A stretch of DNA of 64,000 nucleotides from Erythrobacter sp. 3-20A1M (lineage in GTDB: Bacteria > Pseudomonadota > Alphaproteobacteria > Sphingomonadales > Sphingomonadaceae), in the NCBI RefSeq assembly GCF_018636735.1, contig NZ_CP045200.1:806001-870000 (forward strand), given 5' to 3'. The notes beneath the pieces are model-generated. The model searched no databases and was not told the DNA's origin. It saw nothing but the letters and a program-made list of their open reading frames with translations. Shown one piece after another: positions 16,757-25,001 of this stretch; position 1 is the stretch's first letter, and each line of letters opens with the position of its first letter. The position numbers were made by a program, and so were the translations under genes.

Positions 16757-17203
16757 CTATTTGGTGCGAGACGCGGTTGCCCGCCCCTCTGTGCGAAGTT
16801 CGCCTACGAAATCGAGCAGGAAGGCGGTGCTGAGACCGAACATGATGAGGCCGTTGGCCGCCACGATCGCCGACAGTAGCCGCACCTCGGGCGACAGGAT
16901 GACATCGCCGAAGCCGAGGGTGGTGAGCGAGACCGTGGCGAAATACAGAGCCGGTTCGAGCTCCTGAAAAGCCCCCAAGGTCATGAACAGACCGGCCCAG
17001 AGCCACGCCGCCGCCGAGAGTGCGAGAAGCATCCAGATCGTCGCGCTCGCAAGGAGCAGCGTCGTTCCCGTCCGCGATTTGCGGAACCGTGACGGGATCA
17101 TCCGATCATCGAGAGCGAATGCCGCTGCCACGAAGCCCGCCTGGACGACCATCGTCAGTCCGACCATCACGGCACCGATCACGAGTTGCATGGTGATCGT
17201 CAT
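16757..17203 (-). CDS. Two-segment potassium-channel-like ion channel
   Basis: A 148-residue membrane protein with about four hydrophobic stretches. Its pore region reads FATVSLTTLGFGDVILSP: TLGFGD corresponds to the TVGYG selectivity filter of K+ channels, with the Tyr-to-Phe change seen in some bacterial family members. It has no cytoplasmic RCK or cyclic-nucleotide domain. The start at 17203 overlaps the stop of the upstream patatin-like fragment (ATGA), and the MipA-like gene begins 8 bp after its stop. Context suggests a role in ion or osmotic balance. Confidence 0.85.
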   Translation of the reverse strand: MTITMQLVIGAVMVGLTMVVQAGFVAAAFALDDRMIPSRFRKSRTGTTLLLASATIWMLLALSAAAWLWAGLFMTLGAFQELEPALYFATVSLTTLGFGDVILSPEVRLLSAIVAANGLIMFGLSTAFLLDFVGELRTEGRATASRTK

Positions 17204-17553
17204 CGCGTTTCGCCCTCAGCTTCCATCAGACCCGGGAACCAGGAACGCTCCACGCCTCGGCTTGGGCCATAGGCGTAGAGATCGTTCATATACTGCTGCG
17301 AAAACAACTCTTCCGATTCGGTATCGAATTCCGGACCGATGAAGGTGACGTTGAAGTCGATGCCGCTGTTCGTGGCGAAATGTTGCACCGCCAGCAGCGA
17401 CGCCCCGAACGCGCCCGACCGTCTGGCGAACCGGCGCGCGTGGTTCGAGATTGGGCGGACCACATACGACCAAGGCAGCGCAGCACGTGACTTATGCGTG
17501 ACCGCGATCGGATGCGCGCTTGGCTCGCACGGAAGGGGCTCCACGCGGAACAT
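17200..17553 (-). CDS. Short ORF matching the C-terminus of patatin-like phospholipases (probable truncated gene)
   Basis: The frame runs for up to 117 codons. The part GIDFNVTFIGPEFDTESEE...YMNDLYAYG resembles the C-terminal end of patatin-like phospholipases, which usually read like IDFNLAYI...FD...YM..LY.YG. The catalytic N-terminal domain (GxSxG nucleophile) is absent and the first 40 residues show no resemblance. It may be a remnant, or only a leader that keeps translational coupling with the ion-channel gene (ATGA overlap). The start at 17553 is uncertain. The family match is by eye and moderate. Confidence 0.45.
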   Translation of the reverse strand: MFRVEPLPCEPSAHPIAVTHKSRAALPWSYVVRPISNHARRFARRSGAFGASLLAVQHFATNSGIDFNVTFIGPEFDTESEELFSQQYMNDLYAYGPSRGVERSWFPGLMEAEGETR

Positions 17554-17565
17554 CCGTTTCGTCGC

Positions 17566-17596
17566 TACCCTATGGTAGGTTCAGTGACAACTGAAC
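17566..17596. promoter_or_regulatory. Two adjacent palindromes, candidate operator of the GbsR/MarR cassette
   Basis: GTTCAGT-GACA-ACTGAAC (17579-17596) has perfect 7-bp arms, and CTACC-CTAT-GGTAG (17566-17579) has perfect 5-bp arms right beside it. Both lie upstream of the leftward cassette and about 100 bp from the glmS stop. Size and symmetry fit a MarR/GbsR dimer site. On the minus strand TTGTCA inside the palindrome could act as a -35 box. The link to the regulator at 15484-15951 is inferred from position. Confidence 0.5.
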
Positions 17597-17692
17597 GTTT
17601 TGAAGAAGCCCGGCCTTGTCAGGTTCTTATCCGCGAAAGGGCCGATAGGATGCCGAATAACGGCATCCGCGGAACGGTTTCCGCCGCTAGCC

Positions 17693-19516
17693 CTACTCTA
17701 CCGTCACTGACTTCGCGAGGTTGCGGGGCTGGTCCACGTCGGTGCCCTTCACCACTGCCACGTGATAGGCGAGCAGTTGCACGGGCACTGCATAGACCAG
17801 CGGCGCGATCAGCGGGTGCACACGGGGCATCTCGATCGTCGCGAGGCAGCCTTCGCCGGCTTCGGCGATGCCGTCCGCGTCCGAAATCAGCACCACCTTG
17901 CCCCCACGCGCCCGCACTTCCTGCATGTTCGAGACGGTCTTCTCGAACAGCGGGCCCGACGGGGCAATGACGATCACCGGCACCTTGTCGTCGATCAGCG
18001 CGATCGGACCGTGCTTCATCTCGCCGCTGGCATAGCCTTCCGCATGAATATAGCTGATTTCCTTCAGCTTCAGCGCCCCTTCCAGGGCCATGGGGAAATC
18101 CGACCCGCGCCCGAGATAAAGGACGTCGCGCGCCGGTGCGATCAGCGGCGCCATTTCGGCAATGTCTTCATCGTGATCCAGCGCGCGGTTGAGGCCGGCC
18201 GGTGCCTCCAGCAGATGGCGCACGATCTCCTGCTCCTCTTCCCGGTTCATCCGCCCCTTGCGCACTGCGAGATGGGCCGCGAGCGCGGCGAGCACCGCTA
18301 GCTGACACGTAAACGCCTTGGTGCTCGCAACGCCGATTTCCGGCCCCGCATGCGTCGGCAGCAGCAAGTCCGCCTCGCGCGCCATGGTGCTGGTCGGCAC
18401 GTTGACCACCGCCGCGATCGTCTGCCCTTCGGCACGACAATGGCGCAGTGCGGCCAGCGTGTCCGCCGTTTCCCCACTCTGCGAGATGAAGATGGCGAGC
18501 CCGCCTTCCTCCAGCACTGGCTCGCGATAACGGAACTCGCTCGCCACATCGATGTCGACAGGCACCCGGGCGAATTGCTCGATCCAGTATTTGGCGACCA
18601 GCCCGGCGTAATAGGACGTTCCGCACGCGACGATGGTGATGCGGCGGATGGCGGAGAGGTCGAAGTCGATCTGCGGCAGCGCCACGCTGGCATCGGCTTG
18701 CCGGACGTAGCTCGACAGGGTCTGCGCCACTACGGTCGGCTGCTCGAAAATCTCCTTCTGCATGTAGTGGCGGTAATTGCCCTTCTCGACCGCCGCGGCG
18801 CTGGCACCCGAGGCGACTATCTCACGCTCCACCGGTTCGTTGTTCTGGTCGTAGATCTGCGCCCCCTCGCGCGTAATCACGACCCAGTCGCCTTCCTCGA
18901 GATAGGAGATGCGCTGCGTCAGCGGGGCGAGCGCCAGCGCATCGGAACCGAGGAACATCTCCCCCTCGCCATAGCCCACCACCAGTGGAGAGCCGAGCCG
19001 CGCGCCGATCAGCATGTCGGAATGCTGGCGGAACAGCATCGCGAGCGCGAAGGCACCGCGCAGGCGTGGCAGAACGGTTTCCACCGCCTCGCGCGGGGCC
19101 GCCCCGCTTTCGACCTCGCGCGAGATCAGATGGGCGACGACCTCGCTATCTGTTTCGCTTTCCATCGTGCGACCGTCCGCCTGCAATTCCTCGCGCAGCG
19201 ACCGGAAGTTCTCGATGATACCATTGTGAACGATCGCCACCTCGCCCGTCGCGTGCGGATGCGCGTTGGCGGCAGTGGGCGCGCCGTGCGTCGCCCAGCG
19301 CGTATGGGCAATGCCCAGATCGCCCGGGGCCGGCTCCTGCGCCAGCACGGCAATCAGATTGTCGAGCTTGCCCTGCGCCCGGCGGCGGATCAGTTGTTCG
19401 TCGTCCAGGGTGCACAACCCTGCGCTGTCATAGCCGCGATATTCCATCCGGCGCAGCCCGTCGGTCAACCGATTGGCGACGGCGCGCTGGCTGACGATAC
19501 CTATGATTCCGCACAT
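17693..19516 (-). CDS. glmS: Glutamine-fructose-6-phosphate aminotransferase (isomerizing)
   Basis: A 607-residue enzyme making glucosamine-6-phosphate, the first step toward UDP-GlcNAc for peptidoglycan and LPS. Cys2 (MCGIIGIV) is the glutaminase nucleophile. RMEYRGYDSAG and the N-terminal amidotransferase domain extend to about residue 215. Two SIS domains follow (IFISQSGETADTLAALR and GRGSDFPMALEGALKLKE), and the conserved C-terminus is DQPRNLAKSVTVE. The full family length is present. No glmS ribozyme-like leader is visible in the 50 bp before the start. Confidence 0.98.
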   Translation of the reverse strand: MCGIIGIVSQRAVANRLTDGLRRMEYRGYDSAGLCTLDDEQLIRRRAQGKLDNLIAVLAQEPAPGDLGIAHTRWATHGAPTAANAHPHATGEVAIVHNGIIENFRSLREELQADGRTMESETDSEVVAHLISREVESGAAPREAVETVLPRLRGAFALAMLFRQHSDMLIGARLGSPLVVGYGEGEMFLGSDALALAPLTQRISYLEEGDWVVITREGAQIYDQNNEPVEREIVASGASAAAVEKGNYRHYMQKEIFEQPTVVAQTLSSYVRQADASVALPQIDFDLSAIRRITIVACGTSYYAGLVAKYWIEQFARVPVDIDVASEFRYREPVLEEGGLAIFISQSGETADTLAALRHCRAEGQTIAAVVNVPTSTMAREADLLLPTHAGPEIGVASTKAFTCQLAVLAALAAHLAVRKGRMNREEEQEIVRHLLEAPAGLNRALDHDEDIAEMAPLIAPARDVLYLGRGSDFPMALEGALKLKEISYIHAEGYASGEMKHGPIALIDDKVPVIVIAPSGPLFEKTVSNMQEVRARGGKVVLISDADGIAEAGEGCLATIEMPRVHPLIAPLVYAVPVQLLAYHVAVVKGTDVDQPRNLAKSVTVE

Positions 19517-19566
19517 TTTTCTCGACTCCGCGAGTGGAAAGACGCTCCGCCTCTAGCGAGCGCGCC

Positions 19567-20484
19567 CTATGAATCAATTGTCATGGCGCGGCGCGCCGCG
19601 CGTTGCCGCTGCCGACCGGCATACCAGAGGTACAGACCCGCCACGATGATCACCAGCGCGCCGGCATAGGTGACCATATCGGGTCGGTCGCCGAACCACC
19701 ACCAGCCCAGCGCGCTCGCCACCAGCAACTGCACATAGGTCATCGGCGCGATGGTCGCCGCGCCCGCGCGCATGGTGGCAAGATAGATCAGCCAGTGCGC
19801 GGTGCTGGCGGTGACGGCCACGATCGCGCAACGGGCGATCACGTCCCATTCGGGCCAGCCGAAGCGCAAAGGCTCGACCCCGCTCGCCTGCCCGAGAAGC
19901 GCGGCGGCGATCAGCACTGGCGCGGCGAAGCCGGCGACGAAGCTCTGCATGGACAGCGCGCTGCCCTGCCCGCTCGACGCGCGATTGGCGATCACCAGCA
20001 GCGACATGAAGATGGCCGATCCCAATGGCAGGAAGGCTGCGACACCGATCGCCGCGACATTCGGGCGCAACACGATCAGCACGCCAACGAAAGCGATTAC
20101 AGAAGCGATCACGGTGGAAGGATACACCCGTTCCCCCAGCAACGGGCGGGACAGCAGCGCGGTGATGATGGGGGATACGAAGACGATCGCTGTCGCCTCG
20201 GCCAGCGGCATGACGAACACCGCGGAGAAGAAGCACAGCGTCGCCAGCGCGACGAAAAGACCGCGCGCGGCCTGCAGCCACGGCTTGGCCGGGCGGAAGG
20301 CGCGTGGTCCCTCGTGAACCAGCAACAATGCGCTCAGGCCCACGGCACCGAAAGCGTAGCGCAGCGCGGCCACCGCCAGCGAGGACCATTGCCCGGCCAT
20401 GGTCTTGATGATCGCGTCGCCGAAAGAAAGGCAGGCGAAGCCCGCCAGCGCAAAGACGAGCCCCGCGCGGTCGTCGGTCTGCAT
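19567..20484 (-). CDS. EamA/DMT family transporter
   Basis: A 305-residue inner membrane protein with about ten hydrophobic segments in two EamA repeats (for example LSFGDAIIKTMAG and, in the second half, MTYVQLLVASALGWWWFGD). The drug/metabolite transporter superfamily exports amino acids, nucleotide sugars or other metabolites; the substrate cannot be told. The start at 20484 gives MQTDDRAGLVFAL; an upstream ATG at 20508 lacks a ribosome binding site. It is 50 bp upstream of glmS on the same strand. A second, different EamA gene is at 22603-23502. Confidence 0.87.
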   Translation of the reverse strand: MQTDDRAGLVFALAGFACLSFGDAIIKTMAGQWSSLAVAALRYAFGAVGLSALLLVHEGPRAFRPAKPWLQAARGLFVALATLCFFSAVFVMPLAEATAIVFVSPIITALLSRPLLGERVYPSTVIASVIAFVGVLIVLRPNVAAIGVAAFLPLGSAIFMSLLVIANRASSGQGSALSMQSFVAGFAAPVLIAAALLGQASGVEPLRFGWPEWDVIARCAIVAVTASTAHWLIYLATMRAGAATIAPMTYVQLLVASALGWWWFGDRPDMVTYAGALVIIVAGLYLWYAGRQRQRAARRAMTIDS

Positions 20485-20683
20485 CGAACCCCCGAGGTAG
20501 AGAACCAAATGCCGCCGGTGGGCGTATCAGCCCCGCGAAGCAACCCCTCTTCCACCAGGCCTAACTGTGCAAACGAGGTTAGGAAAAAGATAAGGTTTCC
20601 ATCCTATTTACCTTTTTCGCTCGTCGGACGTCATCGTCTTTGCGGGAGATGGTCGGTCGAGCTACGGAAATTGGGATAGGCGA

Positions 20684-22228
20684 ATGAGCGCATTTGGACG
20701 AAAGACGGGACCGGGCGGAGCGACAGGTTCGCGGCCTTCCTTCGGTGTCGCCCGCCCCATGAAGGGCGGCGAACGCGCCGACCCGGCCAAGTCCGGCGAA
20801 AAGGGGGGGGAGCAGTTTCCGCCCCTGCCCGAGGATGAGGAAGAAAAGAGCGAATTCTTCGGCAACGAGGCCGCCCCCGGATCCGGTACCAAGAAGCAGA
20901 CCGATGCCCTCGCTCGGCTGACCGACCGGGCCAACGCGGTCCACGAGAAGCAGGAAGTCGGCGGCTTCGAAGCGAGCATCCACAAGATCAAGGAGGAGGT
21001 GCTGCCACGCCTGCTCGAGCGGGTCGATCCGGAAGCGGCCGCAACGCTGAGCAAGGACGAGCTGTCGGACGAGTTCCGACCGATCATCATGGAGGTGCTG
21101 GCCGAGCTCAAGGCCACGCTCAACCGGCGCGAGCAATTCGCGCTCGAAAAGGTCCTGATCGACGAGCTGCTCGGCTTCGGGCCGCTGGAGGAACTGCTAC
21201 ACGATCCGGACGTGACCGACATCATGGTCAACGGACCGGAACAGACCTACATCGAAAAGAACGGCAAGCTGATCGTCGCCCCGATCCGCTTCCGCGACGA
21301 ACAGCATCTGTTCCAGATCGCCCAACGCATCGTGAACCAGGTCGGCCGCCGCGTCGACCAGACCACGCCGCTGGCCGATGCCCGGCTGAAGGACGGCAGC
21401 CGCGTCAACGTGATCGTGCCGCCGCTATCTCTGCGCGGCACCGCGATCTCGATTCGTAAATTCTCCGAGAAGCCGATCACGCTCGACATGCTGAAGCAAT
21501 TCGGTTCGATGGACGACAAGATGTGCACGGCGCTGAAGATCGCCGGCGCATGCCGGATGAACGTGGTCATTTCGGGCGGCACCGGTTCGGGTAAGACCAC
21601 CATGCTCAATGCGCTGTCGAAGATGATCGATCCGGGTGAGCGCGTGCTGACGATCGAGGACGCGGCCGAATTGCGCCTGCAGCAGCCGCACTGGCTGCCG
21701 CTGGAAACACGCCCGCCGAACCTCGAGGGCCAAGGCGCGATCACCATCGGCGACCTCGTCAAGAACGCCCTGCGTATGCGGCCCGACCGGATTATCCTGG
21801 GCGAGATTCGCGGCGCGGAATGTTTCGACCTTCTCGCCGCCATGAACACGGGCCACGACGGCTCCATGTGTACGCTTCACGCGAACTCCCCGCGCGAGTG
21901 CCTGGGGCGTATGGAGAACATGATCCTGATGGGCGACATCAAGATCCCGAAGGAGGCCATCAGCCGCCAGATCGCGGAAAGCGTGGACCTGATCGTTCAG
22001 GTGAAGCGCCTGCGCGACGGCAGCCGTCGCACGACCAACATCACCGAGGTGATCGGGATGGAAGGCGACGTGATCGTCACGCAGGAACTGTTCAAGTTCG
22101 AATATCTGGACGAGACCGACGAGGGCAAGATCATCGGCGAGTTCCGCGCTTCGGGGCTGCGTCCCTACACGCTGGAAAAGGCACGCCAGTTCGGCTTCGA
22201 CCAGGCCTATCTGGAGGCGTGCCTCTAG
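20684..22228 (+). CDS. cpaF: CpaF family type II/IV secretion ATPase
   Basis: A 514-residue cytoplasmic hexameric ATPase of the PilT/VirB11 superfamily that powers Tad (Flp) pilus assembly. The N-terminal 100 residues are polar and low in complexity. The family NTD follows (LLHDPDVTDIMVNGPEQTYIE), then Walker A GGTGSGKTT at about 297-305, the Asp box ERVLTIEDAAEL, and MRPDRIILGEIRGAE with Walker B. The His box is MNTGHDGSMCTLHANSPRE. No other tad/cpa gene is adjacent, so it is a separated member of that system. Confidence 0.95.
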   Translation: MSAFGRKTGPGGATGSRPSFGVARPMKGGERADPAKSGEKGGEQFPPLPEDEEEKSEFFGNEAAPGSGTKKQTDALARLTDRANAVHEKQEVGGFEASIHKIKEEVLPRLLERVDPEAAATLSKDELSDEFRPIIMEVLAELKATLNRREQFALEKVLIDELLGFGPLEELLHDPDVTDIMVNGPEQTYIEKNGKLIVAPIRFRDEQHLFQIAQRIVNQVGRRVDQTTPLADARLKDGSRVNVIVPPLSLRGTAISIRKFSEKPITLDMLKQFGSMDDKMCTALKIAGACRMNVVISGGTGSGKTTMLNALSKMIDPGERVLTIEDAAELRLQQPHWLPLETRPPNLEGQGAITIGDLVKNALRMRPDRIILGEIRGAECFDLLAAMNTGHDGSMCTLHANSPRECLGRMENMILMGDIKIPKEAISRQIAESVDLIVQVKRLRDGSRRTTNITEVIGMEGDVIVTQELFKFEYLDETDEGKIIGEFRASGLRPYTLEKARQFGFDQAYLEACL

Positions 22229-22244
22229 CGGCCCCCACCCCGCG

Positions 22245-22475
22245 TCAACCCTTCAGCACCGATGGCATCGAGAGGGCGAGCAAGCCGCCGCCGATAACGG
22301 CGCAGAGCAGGAACAGGCCGGTCCACGGCACCCAGCCCACCCGGTCGATCCGTGCACGCCGTACGCGGCTTCGCTCCGCGACGAGAGCCACGACGGCGAA
22401 CAGCAGGAAACCGCCGCCCCACAGCGCCATGATTTCCGCGTCGCTGGCGAAGACGAGATCGCGAAACCATTCCAT
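22245..22475 (-). CDS. Small two-segment membrane protein, unknown
   Basis: A 76-residue protein with two predicted membrane helices, around residues 14-30 (IMALWGGGFLLFAVVALV) and 48-68 (GLFLLCAVIGGGLLALSM), joined by an Arg-rich loop (ERSRVRRARIDR). The ATG at 22475 (MEWFRDLV) was chosen because the upstream frame is Arg/Ala-rich and featureless. It lies convergent to cpaF with a 16-bp gap. No family was recognised. Confidence 0.6.
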   Translation of the reverse strand: MEWFRDLVFASDAEIMALWGGGFLLFAVVALVAERSRVRRARIDRVGWVPWTGLFLLCAVIGGGLLALSMPSVLKG

Positions 22476-22602
22476 CGTGCCGCGCGATATGGGCGCGGCT
22501 GCTTCCACTCGCAACGCCCGGTAAGGCGCGCGCAAGATTATCTGCGCCGCATGCCGCGGCCGGGCGTTGCCGCCACTGCGCGCCCACCCTAAGGCCTGTG
22601 CG

Positions 22603-23502
22603 ATGGATGGTTCCGTCGCCGCCCCCCGCCCCATTCTGGCGCTGGTCATCCGTTTCTTCGCGGCGGGGTCGCTCGCGACCATGGCGATGCTTGTCAAACT
22701 CGCCGGGTCGCGCGGAGTCGCTCTGCCCGAACTGCTGTTCTGGCGTCAGGCGGTCACGCTGGTGGTGCTCGGGAGTGCGATCGCGCTGACTGGGCGCCTC
22801 GCGACTCTGCGGACGGAACGCCTGGGTGCTCATGCGCGCCGCGCCTTCCTGGGCGTTACCAGCATGGCGTTCGTGTATGGCGCGGTCCTGCTCCTCCCGC
22901 TGGCGGAGGCGACCGTGCTCGGCTTCACCACCCCTCTGTTCGCGGTGCTGATCGCGCTCATCTGGTTCCGGGAGCGGATCGGTATCTATCGCTGGACCGC
23001 CGTCGGGCTCGGATTCCTGGGCGTGGGCATCGTGATGCTGCCCGACCTGGGGGGCGGTGTGTCGGTAGAGGGGCTGGCGGTGGGCCTGATCGCGGGGGCA
23101 TTCGTCGCGCTTATCTCCTTCCTGATCCAGGATCTGAACCGGTCCGAGAGCCCGTGGTCGATCGTGTTCTGGTTCGTCGCCTTCACCACGCCGGCGCTGG
23201 CGCTGTTCCTGCCGTTCGTCGGCGCGGCGCACGATCCGACGACCTGGGGTATCGTCATCGCGATGGGGCTGGCGGGCGCGGTGGCGCAGTTGTTCCTGAC
23301 CTGGTCGCTGCGCTTCGGTTCCGCCGCGACGATCATCGTGATCGACTACACCTCGCTCGTCTGGGCGGTCTTCTATGGCGAGCCGGTGTTCGGTCGCCTG
23401 CCCCCGGCCACACTGTGGCTGGGGGCGCCGCTGATCATCGGAGCCGGGCTCGTCGTCGCCTGGCGCGAGCACCGGCTCAGCCGCCGGAACCGAGCGGGGT
23501 GA
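22603..23502 (+). CDS. EamA/DMT family transporter
   Basis: A 299-residue inner membrane protein with two EamA repeats and about ten membrane segments. It has the typical features LPELLFWRQAVTLVVL, PLAEATVLGFTTPLFAVL and WLGAPLIIGAGLVVAWRE. The start at 22603 (MDGSVAAPRP) was chosen over an ATG at 22567 because the upstream codons are not hydrophobic or conserved-looking. The substrate is unknown. It is a separate paralogue of the transporter at 19567-20484. Confidence 0.87.
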   Translation: MDGSVAAPRPILALVIRFFAAGSLATMAMLVKLAGSRGVALPELLFWRQAVTLVVLGSAIALTGRLATLRTERLGAHARRAFLGVTSMAFVYGAVLLLPLAEATVLGFTTPLFAVLIALIWFRERIGIYRWTAVGLGFLGVGIVMLPDLGGGVSVEGLAVGLIAGAFVALISFLIQDLNRSESPWSIVFWFVAFTTPALALFLPFVGAAHDPTTWGIVIAMGLAGAVAQLFLTWSLRFGSAATIIVIDYTSLVWAVFYGEPVFGRLPPATLWLGAPLIIGAGLVVAWREHRLSRRNRAG

Positions 23503-23566
23503 CCGGCGTTCTGGATGGCAATGGCGGAAGGGTGGTAACCCGCCGTGCAACGAAAGGAAGCATAGC

Positions 23567-23698
23567 ATGACACGCAAGATCATGATGGCGATCGGTGTCG
23601 CCGCCCTCGGACTCACCGCGACCGCCTGCAATACGGTCAAGGGAATGGGCCGGGATGTCGAATCGGTCGGCCAGGCCGGCGACGACGCCATCAACTGA
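23567..23698 (+). CDS. Entericidin-like small lipoprotein
   Basis: A 43-residue protein. After AAGGAAG the ATG opens MTRKIMMAIGVAALGLTATA, then Cys at residue 21 and NTVKGMGRDVES. A short lipoprotein signal, Cys-Asn-Thr-Val-(Lys)-Gly and a Gly/Asp-rich amphipathic tail ending in DDAIN are the hallmarks of the entericidin EcnA/EcnB family. Entericidins are small envelope lipoproteins linked to stress and bacteriolysis in enterobacteria; the alphaproteobacterial role is unknown. A strong terminator follows 19 bp after the stop, so it is a self-contained transcription unit. Confidence 0.85.
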   Translation: MTRKIMMAIGVAALGLTATACNTVKGMGRDVESVGQAGDDAIN

Positions 23699-23716
23699 GG
23701 CAACGCGAGCAATTAT

Positions 23717-23754
23717 AAAAACGGCCGGTCGCAGGTAACTGCGCCGGCCGTTTT
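23717..23754. terminator. Rho-independent terminator (bidirectional)
   Basis: AAAACGGCCGG(T)CGCAG pairs with CTGCGCCGGCCGTTTT around a GTAA loop, with one bulged T and a run of A before and T after. It ends the entericidin-like transcript and can also stop leftward transcription that leaves dgt. Confidence 0.9.
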
Positions 23755-23819
23755 CTTATCTTCGCTCTGGAAGCGGACCATCGGCATCAGCCTATAGCAG
23801 GTTCGCCAATTTCATCCTC

Positions 23820-25001
23820 TCAGACATTGCTGAGATCATCGGGTATCGCGACATCGAGCTCACGGCATCGGTCGAGCGCGAAGCGATCGGTCATTCCAGC
23901 GATGTAATCGGCGGTGTGGCGGCTGCGCTGCGGCTCGTCGGCAGGAAGCTTCTCAGCCCATCCCGGACCCAGGAGCGCGGGCGTGGCGCAGTAGGCATCG
24001 AACAGATGTCCGATCACCACCCGCGCCTTGTCCGCCGTCTCCACTTGCTGTGGGTGATGATAGAGCCGAGCATACATAAAGGCCTTGAGCCGACGCTCAG
24101 CCGCCCGCATGGCAGGTGAAAACCCCGCGACCTGGCCCGCGCTCGCGATCTCGCTGCGCGAGCCGAGCCCTCCCGCCACCTTGCGCGCCTGCTCGATCAC
24201 ATCGTTGACCATCCAGCCGATCTGGCCGCGCACCAGCTCGCGCAACTGGCGATCGCGGGGCGCGCTCGGGAAACGCCGCTCCACCTCGCGCCATTGGTCG
24301 CGGACAAAATCGAGCGTCAGGAGGTCGTCCAGCTCCAGGAACCCGGCGCGCAGCCCATCGTCGATGTCGTGATTGTCGTAAGCAATGTCGTCCGCCACCG
24401 CGGCGACCTGCGCTTCCAGCGAAGGCCAGGTCGCGAGGTCCATGGGGAAGGCGCGGTCGAGCTCGGCGAGCGACCAGTGCGGTGCGTCGACCGGGCCGTT
24501 ATGCTTGGCGAGGCCTTCCAGCACTTCCCAGCTGAGATTGAGGCCATCATGCGTGGGATAGGGGTTCTCGATCCGCATGAGTGTGCGCAGCGTCTGCGCG
24601 TTGTGGTCGAAACCGCCATGCGCAGCAATCGCCTGGTCCAGCGCATCCTCGCCCGCGTGCCCGAAGGGGGGGTGACCGATATCGTGCGCCAGGCTGAGCG
24701 CCTCGGTCAGGTCCTCGTCCAGCCCCAGCGCACGCGCGATCACCCGCGCGATCTGCGCCACTTCCAGGCTGTGTGTCAGCCGGGTGCGATAGTGATCGCC
24801 ATCGGGTGCGACGAAGACCTGCGTCTTGGAACGCAGGCGGCGGAAGGCGATCGAATGGATGATCCGGTCCCGGTCCCGCTGGAATGCGCTGCGGGGCCCA
24901 CGGGTTCCATCGCCCGGCTGTTCGAATTCGCGTCCTTGCGACGCCTCCGGTCGCGCGGCAAGGTGGGCCAGCGGTCCCGCGCTGGGGACGCGATCAGCCA
25001 T
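23820..25001 (-). CDS. dgt: Deoxyguanosinetriphosphate triphosphohydrolase-like protein
   Basis: A 393-residue HD-domain enzyme that cleaves dNTPs to nucleoside and triphosphate. The HD metal site is H77 (RLTHSLEVAQ) with H106-D107 in SLAHDIGHPPFGHAGE; later conserved stretches are LEAQVAAVADDIAYDNHD and the C-terminal YIAGMTDRFAL. The substrate range of alphaproteobacterial members is broader than strict dGTPase. Its 5' end overlaps the racemase stop by 8 bp, so the two are one operon. Confidence 0.93.
   Translation of the reverse strand: MADRVPSAGPLAHLAARPEASQGREFEQPGDGTRGPRSAFQRDRDRIIHSIAFRRLRSKTQVFVAPDGDHYRTRLTHSLEVAQIARVIARALGLDEDLTEALSLAHDIGHPPFGHAGEDALDQAIAAHGGFDHNAQTLRTLMRIENPYPTHDGLNLSWEVLEGLAKHNGPVDAPHWSLAELDRAFPMDLATWPSLEAQVAAVADDIAYDNHDIDDGLRAGFLELDDLLTLDFVRDQWREVERRFPSAPRDRQLRELVRGQIGWMVNDVIEQARKVAGGLGSRSEIASAGQVAGFSPAMRAAERRLKAFMYARLYHHPQQVETADKARVVIGHLFDAYCATPALLGPGWAEKLPADEPQRSRHTADYIAGMTDRFALDRCRELDVAIPDDLSNV

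Noticed and set aside
19517-19566. Possible glmS ribozyme upstream of glmS
   Set aside because: Only 50 bp separate it from the upstream gene, too short for the ribozyme, which is also a Gram-positive element.
22225-23712. 495-codon minus-strand frame over the EamA transporter
   Set aside because: Charged, repetitive composition typical of antisense frames; the plus-strand transporter explains the coding signal.
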